A stretch of 64,000 nucleotides of DNA from an uncultured Bacteroidales bacterium (GTDB lineage Bacteria; Bacteroidota; Bacteroidia; Bacteroidales; UBA932): contig CAKUVD010000003.1 of the NCBI GenBank assembly GCA_934695325.1, positions 137,389 through 201,388 of the forward strand, written 5' to 3'. The notes beneath the pieces were generated by a model. That model was not told the DNA's origin. It searched no databases and was given only the letters and a program-made list of their open reading frames with translations. Below, in pieces: positions 17,252-26,356 of this stretch (positions are counted from its first letter, which is position 1; the number at the start of each line of letters is the position of its first letter). A program made the position numbers and the translations under genes.

Positions 17252-18340
17252 ATGATAAATAATAAGCTTACGGTGGGCATAACCCAGGGAGACGGCAACG
17301 GGATAGGATATGAAGTCATCATCAAGGCACTTGCCGACGCACGTATCCTGGAGGGTTTCACACCGGTCATCTACGGCTCGTCCAAGATTTTCGGATTCTA
17401 TAGGAAACTTATACACAATCTCGAGCAGCTCGACACTTACGTGATAAATTCCGTGAAAGAAGCCAAGCCGAAGAAGATAAACATCCTGAACTGTCTTCCC
17501 GACAACGTCTACGTAGAACCGGGACAGCCTTCACCGGAAGCGGCCAAATGTGCTATAACGGCACTTGAGCGCGCCACGGAAGACCTGAAGAACGGAGACA
17601 TTGACGTACTCGTCACCGGGCCGATAAACAAGAGGGCTATGACCAATGCAGGATTCGGCTTCACCGGACACACGGAATACCTGAAGAAGGAATTCGGTGC
17701 GGAAGACGTGGCGATGTTTATGATCAGCGCCCAGCTAAAGATCGGTGTGGTCACAGGTCACATTCCTCTGAAGGACGTGCCTTCAAGCATCACATCCGAG
17801 AAGATTCTCACGAAGCTCCGCCTTATGAACGCATCGCTCAAGAGAGACTTCGGCATATCCTGCCCCAAGATCGCAGTTCTCGGCCTGAACCCTCATTGCG
17901 GGGACGACGGACTTCTCGGCGACGAGGAGGAGACCATAATCGCACCTGCCGTGAAAGCAGCCAACGACGAAGGCATAGTGGCATTCGGTCCATACTCCCC
18001 TGACGGATTCTTCGGGCTCGCCAACTACAGCAAGTTCGACGCTACACTCGCAATGTATCACGACCAGGGACTGGCCCCGTTCAAGGCGCTTGACTTCTCC
18101 GACGGCGTGAATTTCACCGCAGGGCTTCCTATAGTCAGGACTTCGCCGGACCACGGCACAGCATTCGAGATGGCCGGACGGGACGAGGCTGATCCAATGT
18201 CTATGATGTCCGCCATCTACGCAGCCATCGACATCTACAGGAACCGAGTCGCATACGACAGGCTCATCGCAGGAAAAATGCAGGAGAGAGTCATCGAGGA
18301 CCGTAGGCCTGAACGCCCGGGACGGCCGCAGATAGAATAA
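17252..18340 (+). CDS. pdxA: 4-hydroxythreonine-4-phosphate dehydrogenase PdxA
   Basis: A 362-residue protein of the PdxA family. It starts with VGITQGDGNGIGYEVI. It contains TGPINKRAM, GFTGHTEYL (metal ligand His), LGLNPHCGD (second metal ligand region) and MYHDQGLAPFK (third metal ligand), all expected in order. It oxidises 4-phosphohydroxy-L-threonine to 3-amino-2-oxopropyl phosphate with NAD+ in the DXP-dependent route to pyridoxal phosphate. The gene lies 9 bases before recG and the two are probably cotranscribed. No pdxJ is visible in the window. Confidence 0.96.
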   Translation: MINNKLTVGITQGDGNGIGYEVIIKALADARILEGFTPVIYGSSKIFGFYRKLIHNLEQLDTYVINSVKEAKPKKINILNCLPDNVYVEPGQPSPEAAKCAITALERATEDLKNGDIDVLVTGPINKRAMTNAGFGFTGHTEYLKKEFGAEDVAMFMISAQLKIGVVTGHIPLKDVPSSITSEKILTKLRLMNASLKRDFGISCPKIAVLGLNPHCGDDGLLGDEEETIIAPAVKAANDEGIVAFGPYSPDGFFGLANYSKFDATLAMYHDQGLAPFKALDFSDGVNFTAGLPIVRTSPDHGTAFEMAGRDEADPMSMMSAIYAAIDIYRNRVAYDRLIAGKMQERVIEDRRPERPGRPQIE

Positions 18341-18349
18341 TACAGGACA

Positions 18350-20494
18350 ATGCAGACGGATCCAAAGCCCGAAATACAGTTTCTGAAGGGAGTAGGGCCC
18401 AAACGGGCTCTTCTTCTGGAATCCGAATTGGGTGCAGGAACCGTCCAAGAACTCATAAGGGTATTCCCATACAAATACATTGACAGGAGCACCGTCATAC
18501 CGATAGCCGGAATCCAGGCGACAGGCGCATATATCCAGGTGCGCGGCACCGTGATTTCAGCCACTCTTCTGGACAAGGCAGGGAATCAGGTCGCACAGGA
18601 CACAGCAAAATTCAACTCCGTAAGCCGGCTGAGCGTCATCATCGCGGATGAGAGCGCCCAGATGGAACTTGTGTTCTTCAAAGGAGTGAAATATATGCTT
18701 TCCAAGCTCCAGCCTGGCAAGAAGTTCATCTTCTTCGGGAAGCCGTCCGTTTTCAACGGGAGAGTCAATATGGTTCACCCCGAGGTGGATGACGACAATG
18801 GAGCCGGCACATTGCCGTCCGGCACGATGACAGGAGTGTATCCGTCCACCGAGAAACTTAAGAACGCCGGCATCACCGGAAAGGTGATGAACAAGATAAT
18901 GGCTTCGGCGCTCCAGGCCGCGGCACCTGGGATTGCGGAGACATTGCCGGAATATATAATAAAGGAGAAAGGTCTGGCCTCGCTGCAATACGCATTGATG
19001 AACATCCATTTTCCGAAGGATATCTATGCCCTGAAGAAGGCGGAATACAGACTGAAGTTCGAGGAGCTGTTCTACCTTCAGCTGTCTCTTCTGAAACAGA
19101 AGTTCATACGGAGCCGAAACGAGAAGGGCATACCTATGCCCAAAGTCGGGGATGCGTTCAACATCTGCTATAAGGCATTGCCCTACAGCCTCACAGGAGC
19201 ACAGAAGCGGGTGATAAAGGAAATTCGCGCCGATATGATGAGCGGACGTCAGATGAACAGGCTGCTTCAGGGTGACGTAGGCTCTGGAAAGACGATGGTC
19301 GCCGTACTGTCTGCCCTGCTGGCAGCCGGCAATGGATACCAGTCTTGCATAATGGCACCCACGGAGGTACTGGCCAGGCAGCATTTCGCCAACATCAGCA
19401 AATATCTGGCAGGAACAGGAGTGGAGGTGTCCATACTCACCGGCACATCCAAGACGTCTGAAAGAAAGACCATATTGGCAGACCTCGCATCAGGCAAGAC
19501 CGGAATAATAGTCGGCACGCACGCACTGATAGAGGACAATGTCGTATTCCGCAACCTCGGCCTGGCGATAATCGATGAACAGCATAGGTTCGGAGTGGAC
19601 CAAAGGTCGAGACTCTGGAGGAAAAGCAGCGACGGCATCCCGCCGCATATCCTGGTAATGACGGCGACGCCGATACCGAGGACATTGGCGATGACTCTCT
19701 ACGGAGACCTGGACGTCTCCGTGATAGACGAGATGCCTCCAGGCAGAAAGCCGATACAGACCATACAGATAACCGAGAGAAAGAAGCTTCAGCTGTTCAG
19801 ATTTATGAAAGACCAGATAGCGAAGGGGCATCAGGCTTATGTCGTCTATCCGATGATCTTCATAAACGAGAAGCTGGACTACAAGAATCTGGAAAGCGGA
19901 TATGAGGAGATAGTGGAGGCCTTCCCATTCCCACCATACAAGGTGGCGATAGTGCACGGACAGCAGAGCGACGAAGACAAGGCGTTCAATATGAACGCTT
20001 TCGTTGCAGGAAGGGCCAACATTCTGGTATCCACGACAGTGATAGAAGTGGGCGTGGATGTCCCGAACGCCACGGTGATGGTGATAGAAAGCCCTGAGCG
20101 TTTCGGCCTCAGCCAGCTGCATCAGCTCCGCGGTCGCGTAGGTCGCGGCGGAGGCGAATCCTACTGCATACTGGTACGGGGAGACAAGATAAGCGAAGAG
20201 TCCAGAAAAAGAATCGACCTGCTGTGCCAGACGGAAGACGGATTCGTGCTTGCGGAAGAGGATATGAAGATGCGAGGGCCGGGAGACTTGGAGGGTACCC
20301 AGCAAAGCGGACTTCCAATAGAGCTTACCATCGCATCTCTCGCAAAAGACGGTACGATACTCTCAGATGCAAGGGAATATGCCTCACATATCCTGGAGCA
20401 GGATCCTGACCTGTCCCAGCTAAGGAACAGACAGCTGGCGTTGGAACTCCGCAAGGATAAGTACTTCAGACATGACTACAGCAAGATCAGCTGA
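18350..20494 (+). CDS. recG: ATP-dependent DNA helicase RecG
   Basis: A 714-residue superfamily 2 helicase of the usual RecG length. The N-terminal wedge/OB domain (about 1-170) binds branched DNA. Motif I GDVGSGKTMVAVL is near residue 308, motif II is DEQHRFG near 409 (the DEQH form typical of RecG), MTATPIPRT is motif III, and the Q-rich LHQLRGRVGRG stretch is motif VI. The C-terminal TRG and wedge-interacting region is present. It remodels stalled replication forks and Holliday junctions. It probably shares a transcript with pdxA and with the S9 peptidase gene 17 bases downstream. Confidence 0.97.
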   Translation: MQTDPKPEIQFLKGVGPKRALLLESELGAGTVQELIRVFPYKYIDRSTVIPIAGIQATGAYIQVRGTVISATLLDKAGNQVAQDTAKFNSVSRLSVIIADESAQMELVFFKGVKYMLSKLQPGKKFIFFGKPSVFNGRVNMVHPEVDDDNGAGTLPSGTMTGVYPSTEKLKNAGITGKVMNKIMASALQAAAPGIAETLPEYIIKEKGLASLQYALMNIHFPKDIYALKKAEYRLKFEELFYLQLSLLKQKFIRSRNEKGIPMPKVGDAFNICYKALPYSLTGAQKRVIKEIRADMMSGRQMNRLLQGDVGSGKTMVAVLSALLAAGNGYQSCIMAPTEVLARQHFANISKYLAGTGVEVSILTGTSKTSERKTILADLASGKTGIIVGTHALIEDNVVFRNLGLAIIDEQHRFGVDQRSRLWRKSSDGIPPHILVMTATPIPRTLAMTLYGDLDVSVIDEMPPGRKPIQTIQITERKKLQLFRFMKDQIAKGHQAYVVYPMIFINEKLDYKNLESGYEEIVEAFPFPPYKVAIVHGQQSDEDKAFNMNAFVAGRANILVSTTVIEVGVDVPNATVMVIESPERFGLSQLHQLRGRVGRGGGESYCILVRGDKISEESRKRIDLLCQTEDGFVLAEEDMKMRGPGDLEGTQQSGLPIELTIASLAKDGTILSDAREYASHILEQDPDLSQLRNRQLALELRKDKYFRHDYSKIS

Positions 20495-20511
20495 CAGACA
20501 AAAAATAACAT

Positions 20512-22725
20512 ATGAGACATTCAATCAGAGCAGGCGGTTTAACCGCATTGACAATCAGCGCATTAATGATGATGAACTGTAAAAGTGAAGAAACGGCGGC
20601 GGACTATATAGGGCCATCGCAGATCGAAATCCAGGACGGAAAGATGACACCGGAGGCTCTTCTGGCATTCGGAAGACTGTCCGATCCTCAGCTGTCACCG
20701 GACGGCAGGCATATCCTCTATGGCGTCAGTTACACCTCCGTGGAAGAGAACCGAAGCTGCCGGAATCTTTTTATAGTCAATGCTGACGGCACCGAACCGC
20801 GCCAGCTGACAAAGGACGGAAAGAGCATCAGCTGCGCCAGATGGATTGACGGCGGGAAAGGCATCGCATACATCCAGGGAGGCCAAATATGGAAGGCGTC
20901 CATCCGTGGCATCGGCGGAAACACACCAAGACTGGTGAAGCGGGTGAAGCTCAGTGACATCCCGGCAGGAGTCGGAGAATTCAAGCTCTCACCTGACGGA
21001 AATAGAGTTATGTACATAAGCTATGTGCATAGCGACGTGAAGACTCCGTCCGACACTGATCCGAAGCTGGACAAGGCCACGGCCTACGTAGCGGAAGACC
21101 TGATGTACAGGCATTGGGATCACTGGGTGACAGAGCTGCCTCACACATTCATCGCCGACTTCAAGGAAGACATCACACCAGAGGGAAGCATTGACTTACT
21201 TGCTTCTGAGGAAAAGCTTTACGAACTTCCGATAGAGCCTTTCGGTGGTCTGGAGCAGCTGGACTGGAGCCCGGACGGAAGATATATCGCCTACTCCTGC
21301 AAGAAAAAGACCGGCAAGGAATATGCGTTCAGCACGAACACAGAGATATACATATATAATGTAGCGGACGGGTCCTGCGATGTCATTCCGATGGGAGGAG
21401 GCTACGATACTGACCCGGTATGGAGTCCTGACGGCCGGCATATCGCCTGGCTGAGTATGGCGCGTGACGGATACGAGGCAGACAAGGTCCGCCTGATGAC
21501 CGCCGATTTCAGCGACGGAAAGGTCAGCGGAATACGCGATCTCACCGCAGATTTCAAGTACAACTCAGCAGGGCCGGTCTGGGACAATGACTCCAGGACC
21601 ATCTATTTCAACTCTCTCGCCGAGGGTCTCCAGGGAATTTTCAAGGTCAATGCAGATGGCGCCATCTCGCGTGTCACTCCGGACACTCAATGGTGCGACT
21701 ACAATTCTCCTTTCGCCATCGTGAAATCAGACAAGGGCACAACTCTCCTCGCATCGTGGTGCAGTATGGACTTCCCTACCGAGCTTGTAAGCGTTTCCGC
21801 CGAAGACGGTGCTTCTGTCCAGCTGACACACGAGAACGACCATATTCTTTCACAGCTGGCGCCGCACAAGATGGAGGCACGTATGGTGAAGACAGTGGAC
21901 GACAAGGATATGCTGACCTGGGTGATGTATCCGCCTCAATTCGATTCCACAAAGGTCTATCCGTCCATTCTCATCTGTCTCGGAGGCCCTCAGGGCACCA
22001 TCAGCCAGTCCTGGTCATACAGATGGAACTACAGGCTGATGGCCGCCCAGGGATATGTGGTCGTAATGCCTAACAGACGAGGCACGACAGCGTTCGGTCA
22101 GGACTGGTGCGAGCAGATTTCCGGAGACTACTCCGGACTGAACATCCAGGACTACATCTCCGCAGCCAAGGAACTGAAAGCAGAGCCATACATCGGAAAG
22201 ATGGCGGCCTGTGGTGCAAGCTACGGCGGATACTCTGTCTATTATCTTGCCGGAGTCCACGAGAACCTATTCGACTGCTTCATCGCTCACGCCGGCATCT
22301 TCGACGAGAAATATATGTACTATGAGACAGAGGAGATGTGGTTCTGCAACTGGGACAACGGAGGTCTCACCGAATACGCATATACACCTGGGCAGACAGG
22401 CCCTGCCGGAGACGGCGTCACATTCGGAGGGATGCAGCAGGCAGGCTCGCCGTGGAGTTCTGCTGCGAAGTCCAGATGGCATTACTCGCACAGCCCGGTG
22501 GACAATGTGACTAAATGGAACACCCCTATCCTCTGCATCCACGGTGGAATGGACTTCCGAATTCCTTACGACCAGGGTATGGCAGCGTTCAATGCAGCAC
22601 AGATGATGGGCGTCCCGTCGAAGCTGATCGTGTTCCCGGACGAGTGCCACTGGATACTGAAGCCACAGAACGCCCTTTTCTGGCACCGCGAATACTTCGA
22701 CTGGCTCGACAAATGGTGTAAATAG
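20512..22725 (+). CDS. S9-family prolyl oligopeptidase/acylaminoacyl peptidase, lipoprotein
   Basis: A 737-residue protein. The signal ends in MMNC with cysteine at residue 23, followed by KSEE, which resembles a Bacteroidota surface-lipoprotein export signal. Residues of about 50-440 are a beta-propeller with WD40-like PD40 repeats (LSPDGRHI, WSPDGRYIAYS, WSPDGRHIAWLS). The alpha/beta-hydrolase domain follows, with the catalytic triad S570 in GASYGGYS, D681 in GGMDFR and H713 in DECHW. It removes dipeptides or acyl-amino acids from peptides in the periplasm or at the cell surface. It is the last gene after recG and is followed by a strong terminator. Confidence 0.93.
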   Translation: MRHSIRAGGLTALTISALMMMNCKSEETAADYIGPSQIEIQDGKMTPEALLAFGRLSDPQLSPDGRHILYGVSYTSVEENRSCRNLFIVNADGTEPRQLTKDGKSISCARWIDGGKGIAYIQGGQIWKASIRGIGGNTPRLVKRVKLSDIPAGVGEFKLSPDGNRVMYISYVHSDVKTPSDTDPKLDKATAYVAEDLMYRHWDHWVTELPHTFIADFKEDITPEGSIDLLASEEKLYELPIEPFGGLEQLDWSPDGRYIAYSCKKKTGKEYAFSTNTEIYIYNVADGSCDVIPMGGGYDTDPVWSPDGRHIAWLSMARDGYEADKVRLMTADFSDGKVSGIRDLTADFKYNSAGPVWDNDSRTIYFNSLAEGLQGIFKVNADGAISRVTPDTQWCDYNSPFAIVKSDKGTTLLASWCSMDFPTELVSVSAEDGASVQLTHENDHILSQLAPHKMEARMVKTVDDKDMLTWVMYPPQFDSTKVYPSILICLGGPQGTISQSWSYRWNYRLMAAQGYVVVMPNRRGTTAFGQDWCEQISGDYSGLNIQDYISAAKELKAEPYIGKMAACGASYGGYSVYYLAGVHENLFDCFIAHAGIFDEKYMYYETEEMWFCNWDNGGLTEYAYTPGQTGPAGDGVTFGGMQQAGSPWSSAAKSRWHYSHSPVDNVTKWNTPILCIHGGMDFRIPYDQGMAAFNAAQMMGVPSKLIVFPDECHWILKPQNALFWHREYFDWLDKWCK

Positions 22726-22732
22726 AGTCCCG

Positions 22733-22746
22733 CAGGCGCTAGCCTG
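22733..22746 (+). repeat. Short CAGGC/GCCTG palindrome
   Basis: A 5-bp stem CAGGC-GCTA-GCCTG lies just behind the S9 peptidase stop codon. It belongs with the similar elements at 3200-3227 and 12,499-12,521. Confidence 0.4.
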
Positions 22747-22765
22747 TGCCTCTACTGGGGCGCAT

Positions 22766-22800
22766 AAAAAAAGACCGCCAAGTCGCGGTCTTTTCTTTTA
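22766..22800 (+). terminator. Intrinsic terminator after the S9 peptidase gene
   Basis: GACCGC (22773-22778) pairs with GCGGTC (22785-22790), extended by flanking A and T runs, with a 6-base loop and a T-rich tail. A-rich on the other side, so it may work on both strands. Confidence 0.85.
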
Positions 22801-23055
22801 TTCAGTGACGACCTGAACTTTAGGACTGGAGGCGAACATCTTCTTCACGGTCTCATACCCAGTCCAGCATCAGTTATGACTTTCTCAAGCGCAGTATTTC
22901 CGGTAACTATGAGATTACTCACTATCCCACTCGTCATAAGCATCGTTCTTCAGGTTGAGCACCTTCATCTTAGACATATTCTCAAGTTCAACGATGACGA
23001 CATTCTCCTTCTTGCTCAGATCCACATCGGACAAAAGGATATTGAACGCACGGAG
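22798..23055 (-). pseudogene. Decayed 3' end of an unidentified gene
   Basis: Reading the minus strand gives three short coding-like stretches in different frames that join into one plausible protein end: ILLSDVDLSKKENVVIVELE...NDAYDEWDS, then IVSNLIVTGNTALEKV...DAG, then YETVKKMFASSPKVQVVTE and a stop at 22,798. Two frameshifts separate them, and an in-frame stop near 23,056 closes the upstream side. No start codon or 5' half is left. I do not recognise the family. The next gene upstream (23,061) ends only six bases away, so the missing 5' part was probably deleted. Confidence 0.5.
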
Positions 23056-23060
23056 TTATC

Positions 23061-23636
23061 TCAAAGTCTGTCGAACTTATAGCCAAGCAGATGCAATTCG
23101 GCCGCCGCCCCTATCCTATACATCTCCTGACACGAGGCGACAAACACGTGATATGCGACAATACTCTGAGGCTCAATGTTCTCGTAACGTATCAGCGAGA
23201 CCGTGACATCGGCGCATCTGCGGAAGAGATTTCGGATGGCATCAGCTTCCGAGGAATTCAGGTCAATGCCGATGATGTCTTCCATTATATGGTCATCCAT
23301 ATCATCGAATCCCTGCTTCCCATAATAAGCGGAATACGGCATTCCGGAGCACACCTGCCAGTCGGCATCCCATCCACAGGCGACAGCCATCCCGAGATAT
23401 GCGGCCCAAGCGACAGAGACCGTAGGATACTCCGCAATCTGCTGCATCGCGTCAGCGATATAGTCGCCGCCAAGTATGTTCCACTGTCCATCAATGTCCG
23501 GACTCCCCAGCAGCATCGCCGGAGCAGGCTCCCCTTCCGGAGCAGACGTCACTGGCATACCGCTTTCACGGCACACTCTTATAAGTTCTCTCTCGAGCTT
23601 GTCCGCATATTTTTCAATGTCGTATGTAGTATCCAT
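23061..23636 (-). CDS. Conserved-looking cytoplasmic protein of unknown function
   Basis: A 191-residue protein that I do not assign to a family. It has no signal peptide or membrane helix. It is acidic and rich in aromatic residues, with stretches such as SPDIDGQWNILGGDYIADAM, WAAYLGMAVACGWD and MDDHIMEDIIGIDL. The good codon use over 191 codons and a -7 element upstream support a real gene. It is divergent from the Vsr endonuclease gene, with both promoters in an 84-bp gap, and its 3' side borders a decayed gene. Confidence 0.7.
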   Translation of the reverse strand: MDTTYDIEKYADKLERELIRVCRESGMPVTSAPEGEPAPAMLLGSPDIDGQWNILGGDYIADAMQQIAEYPTVSVAWAAYLGMAVACGWDADWQVCSGMPYSAYYGKQGFDDMDDHIMEDIIGIDLNSSEADAIRNLFRRCADVTVSLIRYENIEPQSIVAYHVFVASCQEMYRIGAAAELHLLGYKFDRL

Positions 23637-23655
23637 CGCAAATCATTTTGAGGCG

Positions 23656-23663
23656 CAAAGATA
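23656..23663 (-). promoter_or_regulatory. Putative -7 element for the 191-residue protein gene
   Basis: The minus strand reads TATCTTTG 20 bases before the ATG. The -33 box is unclear. Confidence 0.45.
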
Positions 23664-23685
23664 CGACAAATCATCATAATTTTTG

Positions 23686-23693
23686 TATTTTTG
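23686..23693 (+). promoter_or_regulatory. Putative -7 element for the Vsr gene
   Basis: TATTTTTG lies 28 bases before the ATG at 23,721 and upstream of the in-frame GTG at 23,712. Confidence 0.4.
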
Positions 23694-23720
23694 TCGCTCT
23701 GACGAATATATGTGACATAT

Positions 23721-24296
23721 ATGACACCTCAGCAACGCCACGACTGTATGGCCAGCATACACTCCAAAGACACTCGACCGGAATTGGTCGTCCGGCACGA
23801 ACTGTGGCAGCGCGGATATCGTTTTCGCAAGTGTGTCAAGACTCTGCCTGGCACTCCAGACGTTGTACTTCCGAAGTACCGCACAGCCATATTCATCAAT
23901 GGATGTTTCTGGCACGGTCACAAAGGCTGCGACAAATACACTGTTCCCAAGAGCAATGTCTCTTTCTGGAAGAACAAGATCGCCAAAAACCAGGAACGAG
24001 ACTTGAAGAACACCCAACTTCTCGAGTCCATCGGATGGAATGTCATCACCATCTGGGAATGCGAACTGAAAAAGTCACGACTGTCTGGAACAATCGCCAG
24101 GACGGAGCATCAGATCAAGGACAATGCTTTCAGATGGAAAGAATACAAGGCCCGCCGCAGACAAGACCGCCAATTCGCACTCGAACAAGCCAGAAAACGT
24201 AGAGAGATAACCGCAGCACTGGAAGCAGAGCTGCGGTCAAAATTCCACATTCCACAGAGAATCAAGAGGTTGTCGCACTCAGAGCACAATCTCTGA
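23721..24296 (+). CDS. vsr: Very-short-patch mismatch endonuclease Vsr
   Basis: A 191-residue protein from the ATG at 23,721. The N-terminus has the family pattern RHDCMASIHSKDTRPE. The core has LPGTPDVVLPKY (catalytic Asp in the PD motif) and FINGCFWHGHKGC (zinc-binding and catalytic His region), then WKNKIAKNQERD and a conserved GW-VITIWECEL segment. Vsr nicks next to T:G mismatches that arise by deamination of 5-methylcytosine. It is normally encoded next to a cytosine methyltransferase, but none is seen within the window. The C-terminal 45 residues are basic and coiled-coil-like. Its last 18 bases overlap the convergent M3 peptidase gene. Confidence 0.92.
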   Translation: MTPQQRHDCMASIHSKDTRPELVVRHELWQRGYRFRKCVKTLPGTPDVVLPKYRTAIFINGCFWHGHKGCDKYTVPKSNVSFWKNKIAKNQERDLKNTQLLESIGWNVITIWECELKKSRLSGTIARTEHQIKDNAFRWKEYKARRRQDRQFALEQARKRREITAALEAELRSKFHIPQRIKRLSHSEHNL

Positions 24297-26336
24297 CTCA
24301 CAACCGCAAAGCCCAAGCTTTTTCATCAACGCCTCCGGCTGAGGATCGTGTCCCCGGAAGTTGCGGTAGAGCACCGCAGCATCCTGGGAATCTCCACGCG
24401 AAAGAATGTTGTCACGGAAACTGTGGCTCACCGCTGTATTGAAAATGCCCTTTTCCTTGAACAGGGCGAAGGCATCGGCCTCGAGGACTTCAGCCCACTT
24501 ATAGGAGTAATATCCAGCCGAATAGCCTCCGGCAAAGATATGTGAGAACGATGTAGATATGCAAGTCTCAGGAAGTGATACAGTTACGGCATAAGGCTCC
24601 AGCGTCTTCTTCTCGAAACTTATGACATCTATATCCTCCGGCACAGTCTTGAGGGAATGCCAGGCCATATCAAGGAGTCCGAACTGAAGCTGACGCACCT
24701 GAGAATAGCCGGCGAGGTAATTTTTCGCGGCGACAATCTTGTCAATGAGTTCGGACGGAATGTTCTCTCCTGTCTGATAATTCTTTGCGAATGTATTGAG
24801 ATATTCAGGCTCAAAGCCCCAGTTCTCCATTATCTGCGACGGAAGCTCCACGAAATCACGTGCGACAGACGTTCCGGTTATCGATGGATAGCGTCCCTCC
24901 GCCAGAATGCCGTGAAGGGCGTGCCCGAACTCGTGGAGGAATGTAGTGAACTCGTCGTGAGTTAGAAGAGACGGAGACGTGGAGGTCGGCTTGCTGAAAT
25001 TCGTCACAATGCTTATGAACGGCCTCTTCTCGACTCCGTTCTCAATGCTCTGGCCTCTGAATTCTGTCATCCATGCACCGCCTCTCTTGCTTGCGCGAGG
25101 GAAGAAGTCCGCATAGAACAGAGCCTTGTGCGCTCCATTTTCATCTGTCACATCATAAACCATCACATCCTTATGGTAGCCAGGTATATCCTTGCGAAGC
25201 GTAAAATTCAGTCCATAGAGCCTATGCGCCAGGCCGAACACAGCGTCAATGCAGTTCTCCAGCTTGAAGTAAGGTTTGAGAAGTTCCTCGTTAAGAGAGT
25301 ACTTCGCCTCCTGATAGCGCTCTGACCAATATGAGAAATCCCACGGCATCAATTCCGTGTCATCGAATCCATTCTCCCTGGCATAGGAAAGGATTTCAGC
25401 AACCTCAGCCTTCGCGAACGGGAGCGACGGGATCACCAGCCTGGCCAGGAAATCATTGACAGTATCCGGATTCTTCGCCATCCTCTCTTCCAGAGCATAG
25501 TCTGCGTAAGTACCGTAACCAAGGATATTCGCTGTCTTTATCCTCAGATCGACAATCTTCTTCACATTCTCGATATTGCTGAACCCTCCGGAGACGGCCC
25601 TTGTGTTATAAGCCATATACATCTGGCGGCGAAGATCACGGACCTTGCTGAACTTCATAAAAGGGCCATAGCTGGGATGGTCCAGAGTAAACGCCCAGCC
25701 ATCAAGATTCTTCTCTTTCGCAGTCTCTGCGGCAGCCTCGACAGAATAAGCCGGAAGTCCGGCGAGATCCGAGGGATCAGTGACATTAAGGACATAGGCA
25801 TTGGTGGCGGCGAGGACGTTCTTGCCGAATGCCAGGGACGCAAGTGAGAGTTCCTCGGAAAGGCGGCTGTACTCGGCCTTGTCCTCTGCATTCAAGTTGG
25901 CTCCGTTACGTCTGAATGACCTGTAGGAGTTCTCCAGTATGCGCATCTGGTCGGGCTCCAAGTTAAGGCTGTCCTTCTTTTCATAAACCGACTTCACCCT
26001 CCTGAACAGTTTATCATTCAGAGACACATACATGGAATACTCGGTCAGTTCAGGAGACACTTCCTCGGCGATTTCCTGCATCTCGTCGTCCGTGTCCGCC
26101 TCCAGGAGGTTGAAGAAGATTCCGGACACACGTTCAAGCGTCTGTCCTGCATATTCCATCGCCTCTACAGTATTCTCGAATGTAGGCTCTTCAGGATTGT
26201 CTGCAATCGCATCAATCTCAGCCTTGGCCTCGGCGATTCCCTTTTCAAAGGCCGGAAGGTAGTGCTCATTGCGTATCTTGTCGAACTGCGGAGCACCGTA
26301 GGGCAGTCTCGACTCTGTCAAAAGAGGGTTTTCCAT
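24279..26336 (-). CDS. M3-family oligopeptidase (oligopeptidase A / dipeptidyl carboxypeptidase type)
   Basis: A 685-residue protein from the ATG at 26,336 (MENPLLTESRLPYG); an upstream ATG at 26,369 would overlap the previous gene and adds residues unlike the family. The zinc motif HEFGHALHG is at residues 468-476, with the third ligand Glu about 25-30 residues further on (SQIMENW). The final part contains the AGGYSAGYYSYKWAEVL signature of M3 enzymes. It hydrolyses short peptides in the cytoplasm or periplasm; no signal peptide is seen. It lies 20 bases after the 703-residue secreted protein gene and may be cotranscribed with it. Confidence 0.92.
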   Translation of the reverse strand: MENPLLTESRLPYGAPQFDKIRNEHYLPAFEKGIAEAKAEIDAIADNPEEPTFENTVEAMEYAGQTLERVSGIFFNLLEADTDDEMQEIAEEVSPELTEYSMYVSLNDKLFRRVKSVYEKKDSLNLEPDQMRILENSYRSFRRNGANLNAEDKAEYSRLSEELSLASLAFGKNVLAATNAYVLNVTDPSDLAGLPAYSVEAAAETAKEKNLDGWAFTLDHPSYGPFMKFSKVRDLRRQMYMAYNTRAVSGGFSNIENVKKIVDLRIKTANILGYGTYADYALEERMAKNPDTVNDFLARLVIPSLPFAKAEVAEILSYARENGFDDTELMPWDFSYWSERYQEAKYSLNEELLKPYFKLENCIDAVFGLAHRLYGLNFTLRKDIPGYHKDVMVYDVTDENGAHKALFYADFFPRASKRGGAWMTEFRGQSIENGVEKRPFISIVTNFSKPTSTSPSLLTHDEFTTFLHEFGHALHGILAEGRYPSITGTSVARDFVELPSQIMENWGFEPEYLNTFAKNYQTGENIPSELIDKIVAAKNYLAGYSQVRQLQFGLLDMAWHSLKTVPEDIDVISFEKKTLEPYAVTVSLPETCISTSFSHIFAGGYSAGYYSYKWAEVLEADAFALFKEKGIFNTAVSHSFRDNILSRGDSQDAAVLYRNFRGHDPQPEALMKKLGLCGCESEIVL

Positions 26337-26356
26337 ATTGCAAGAAGTTATCAGGT

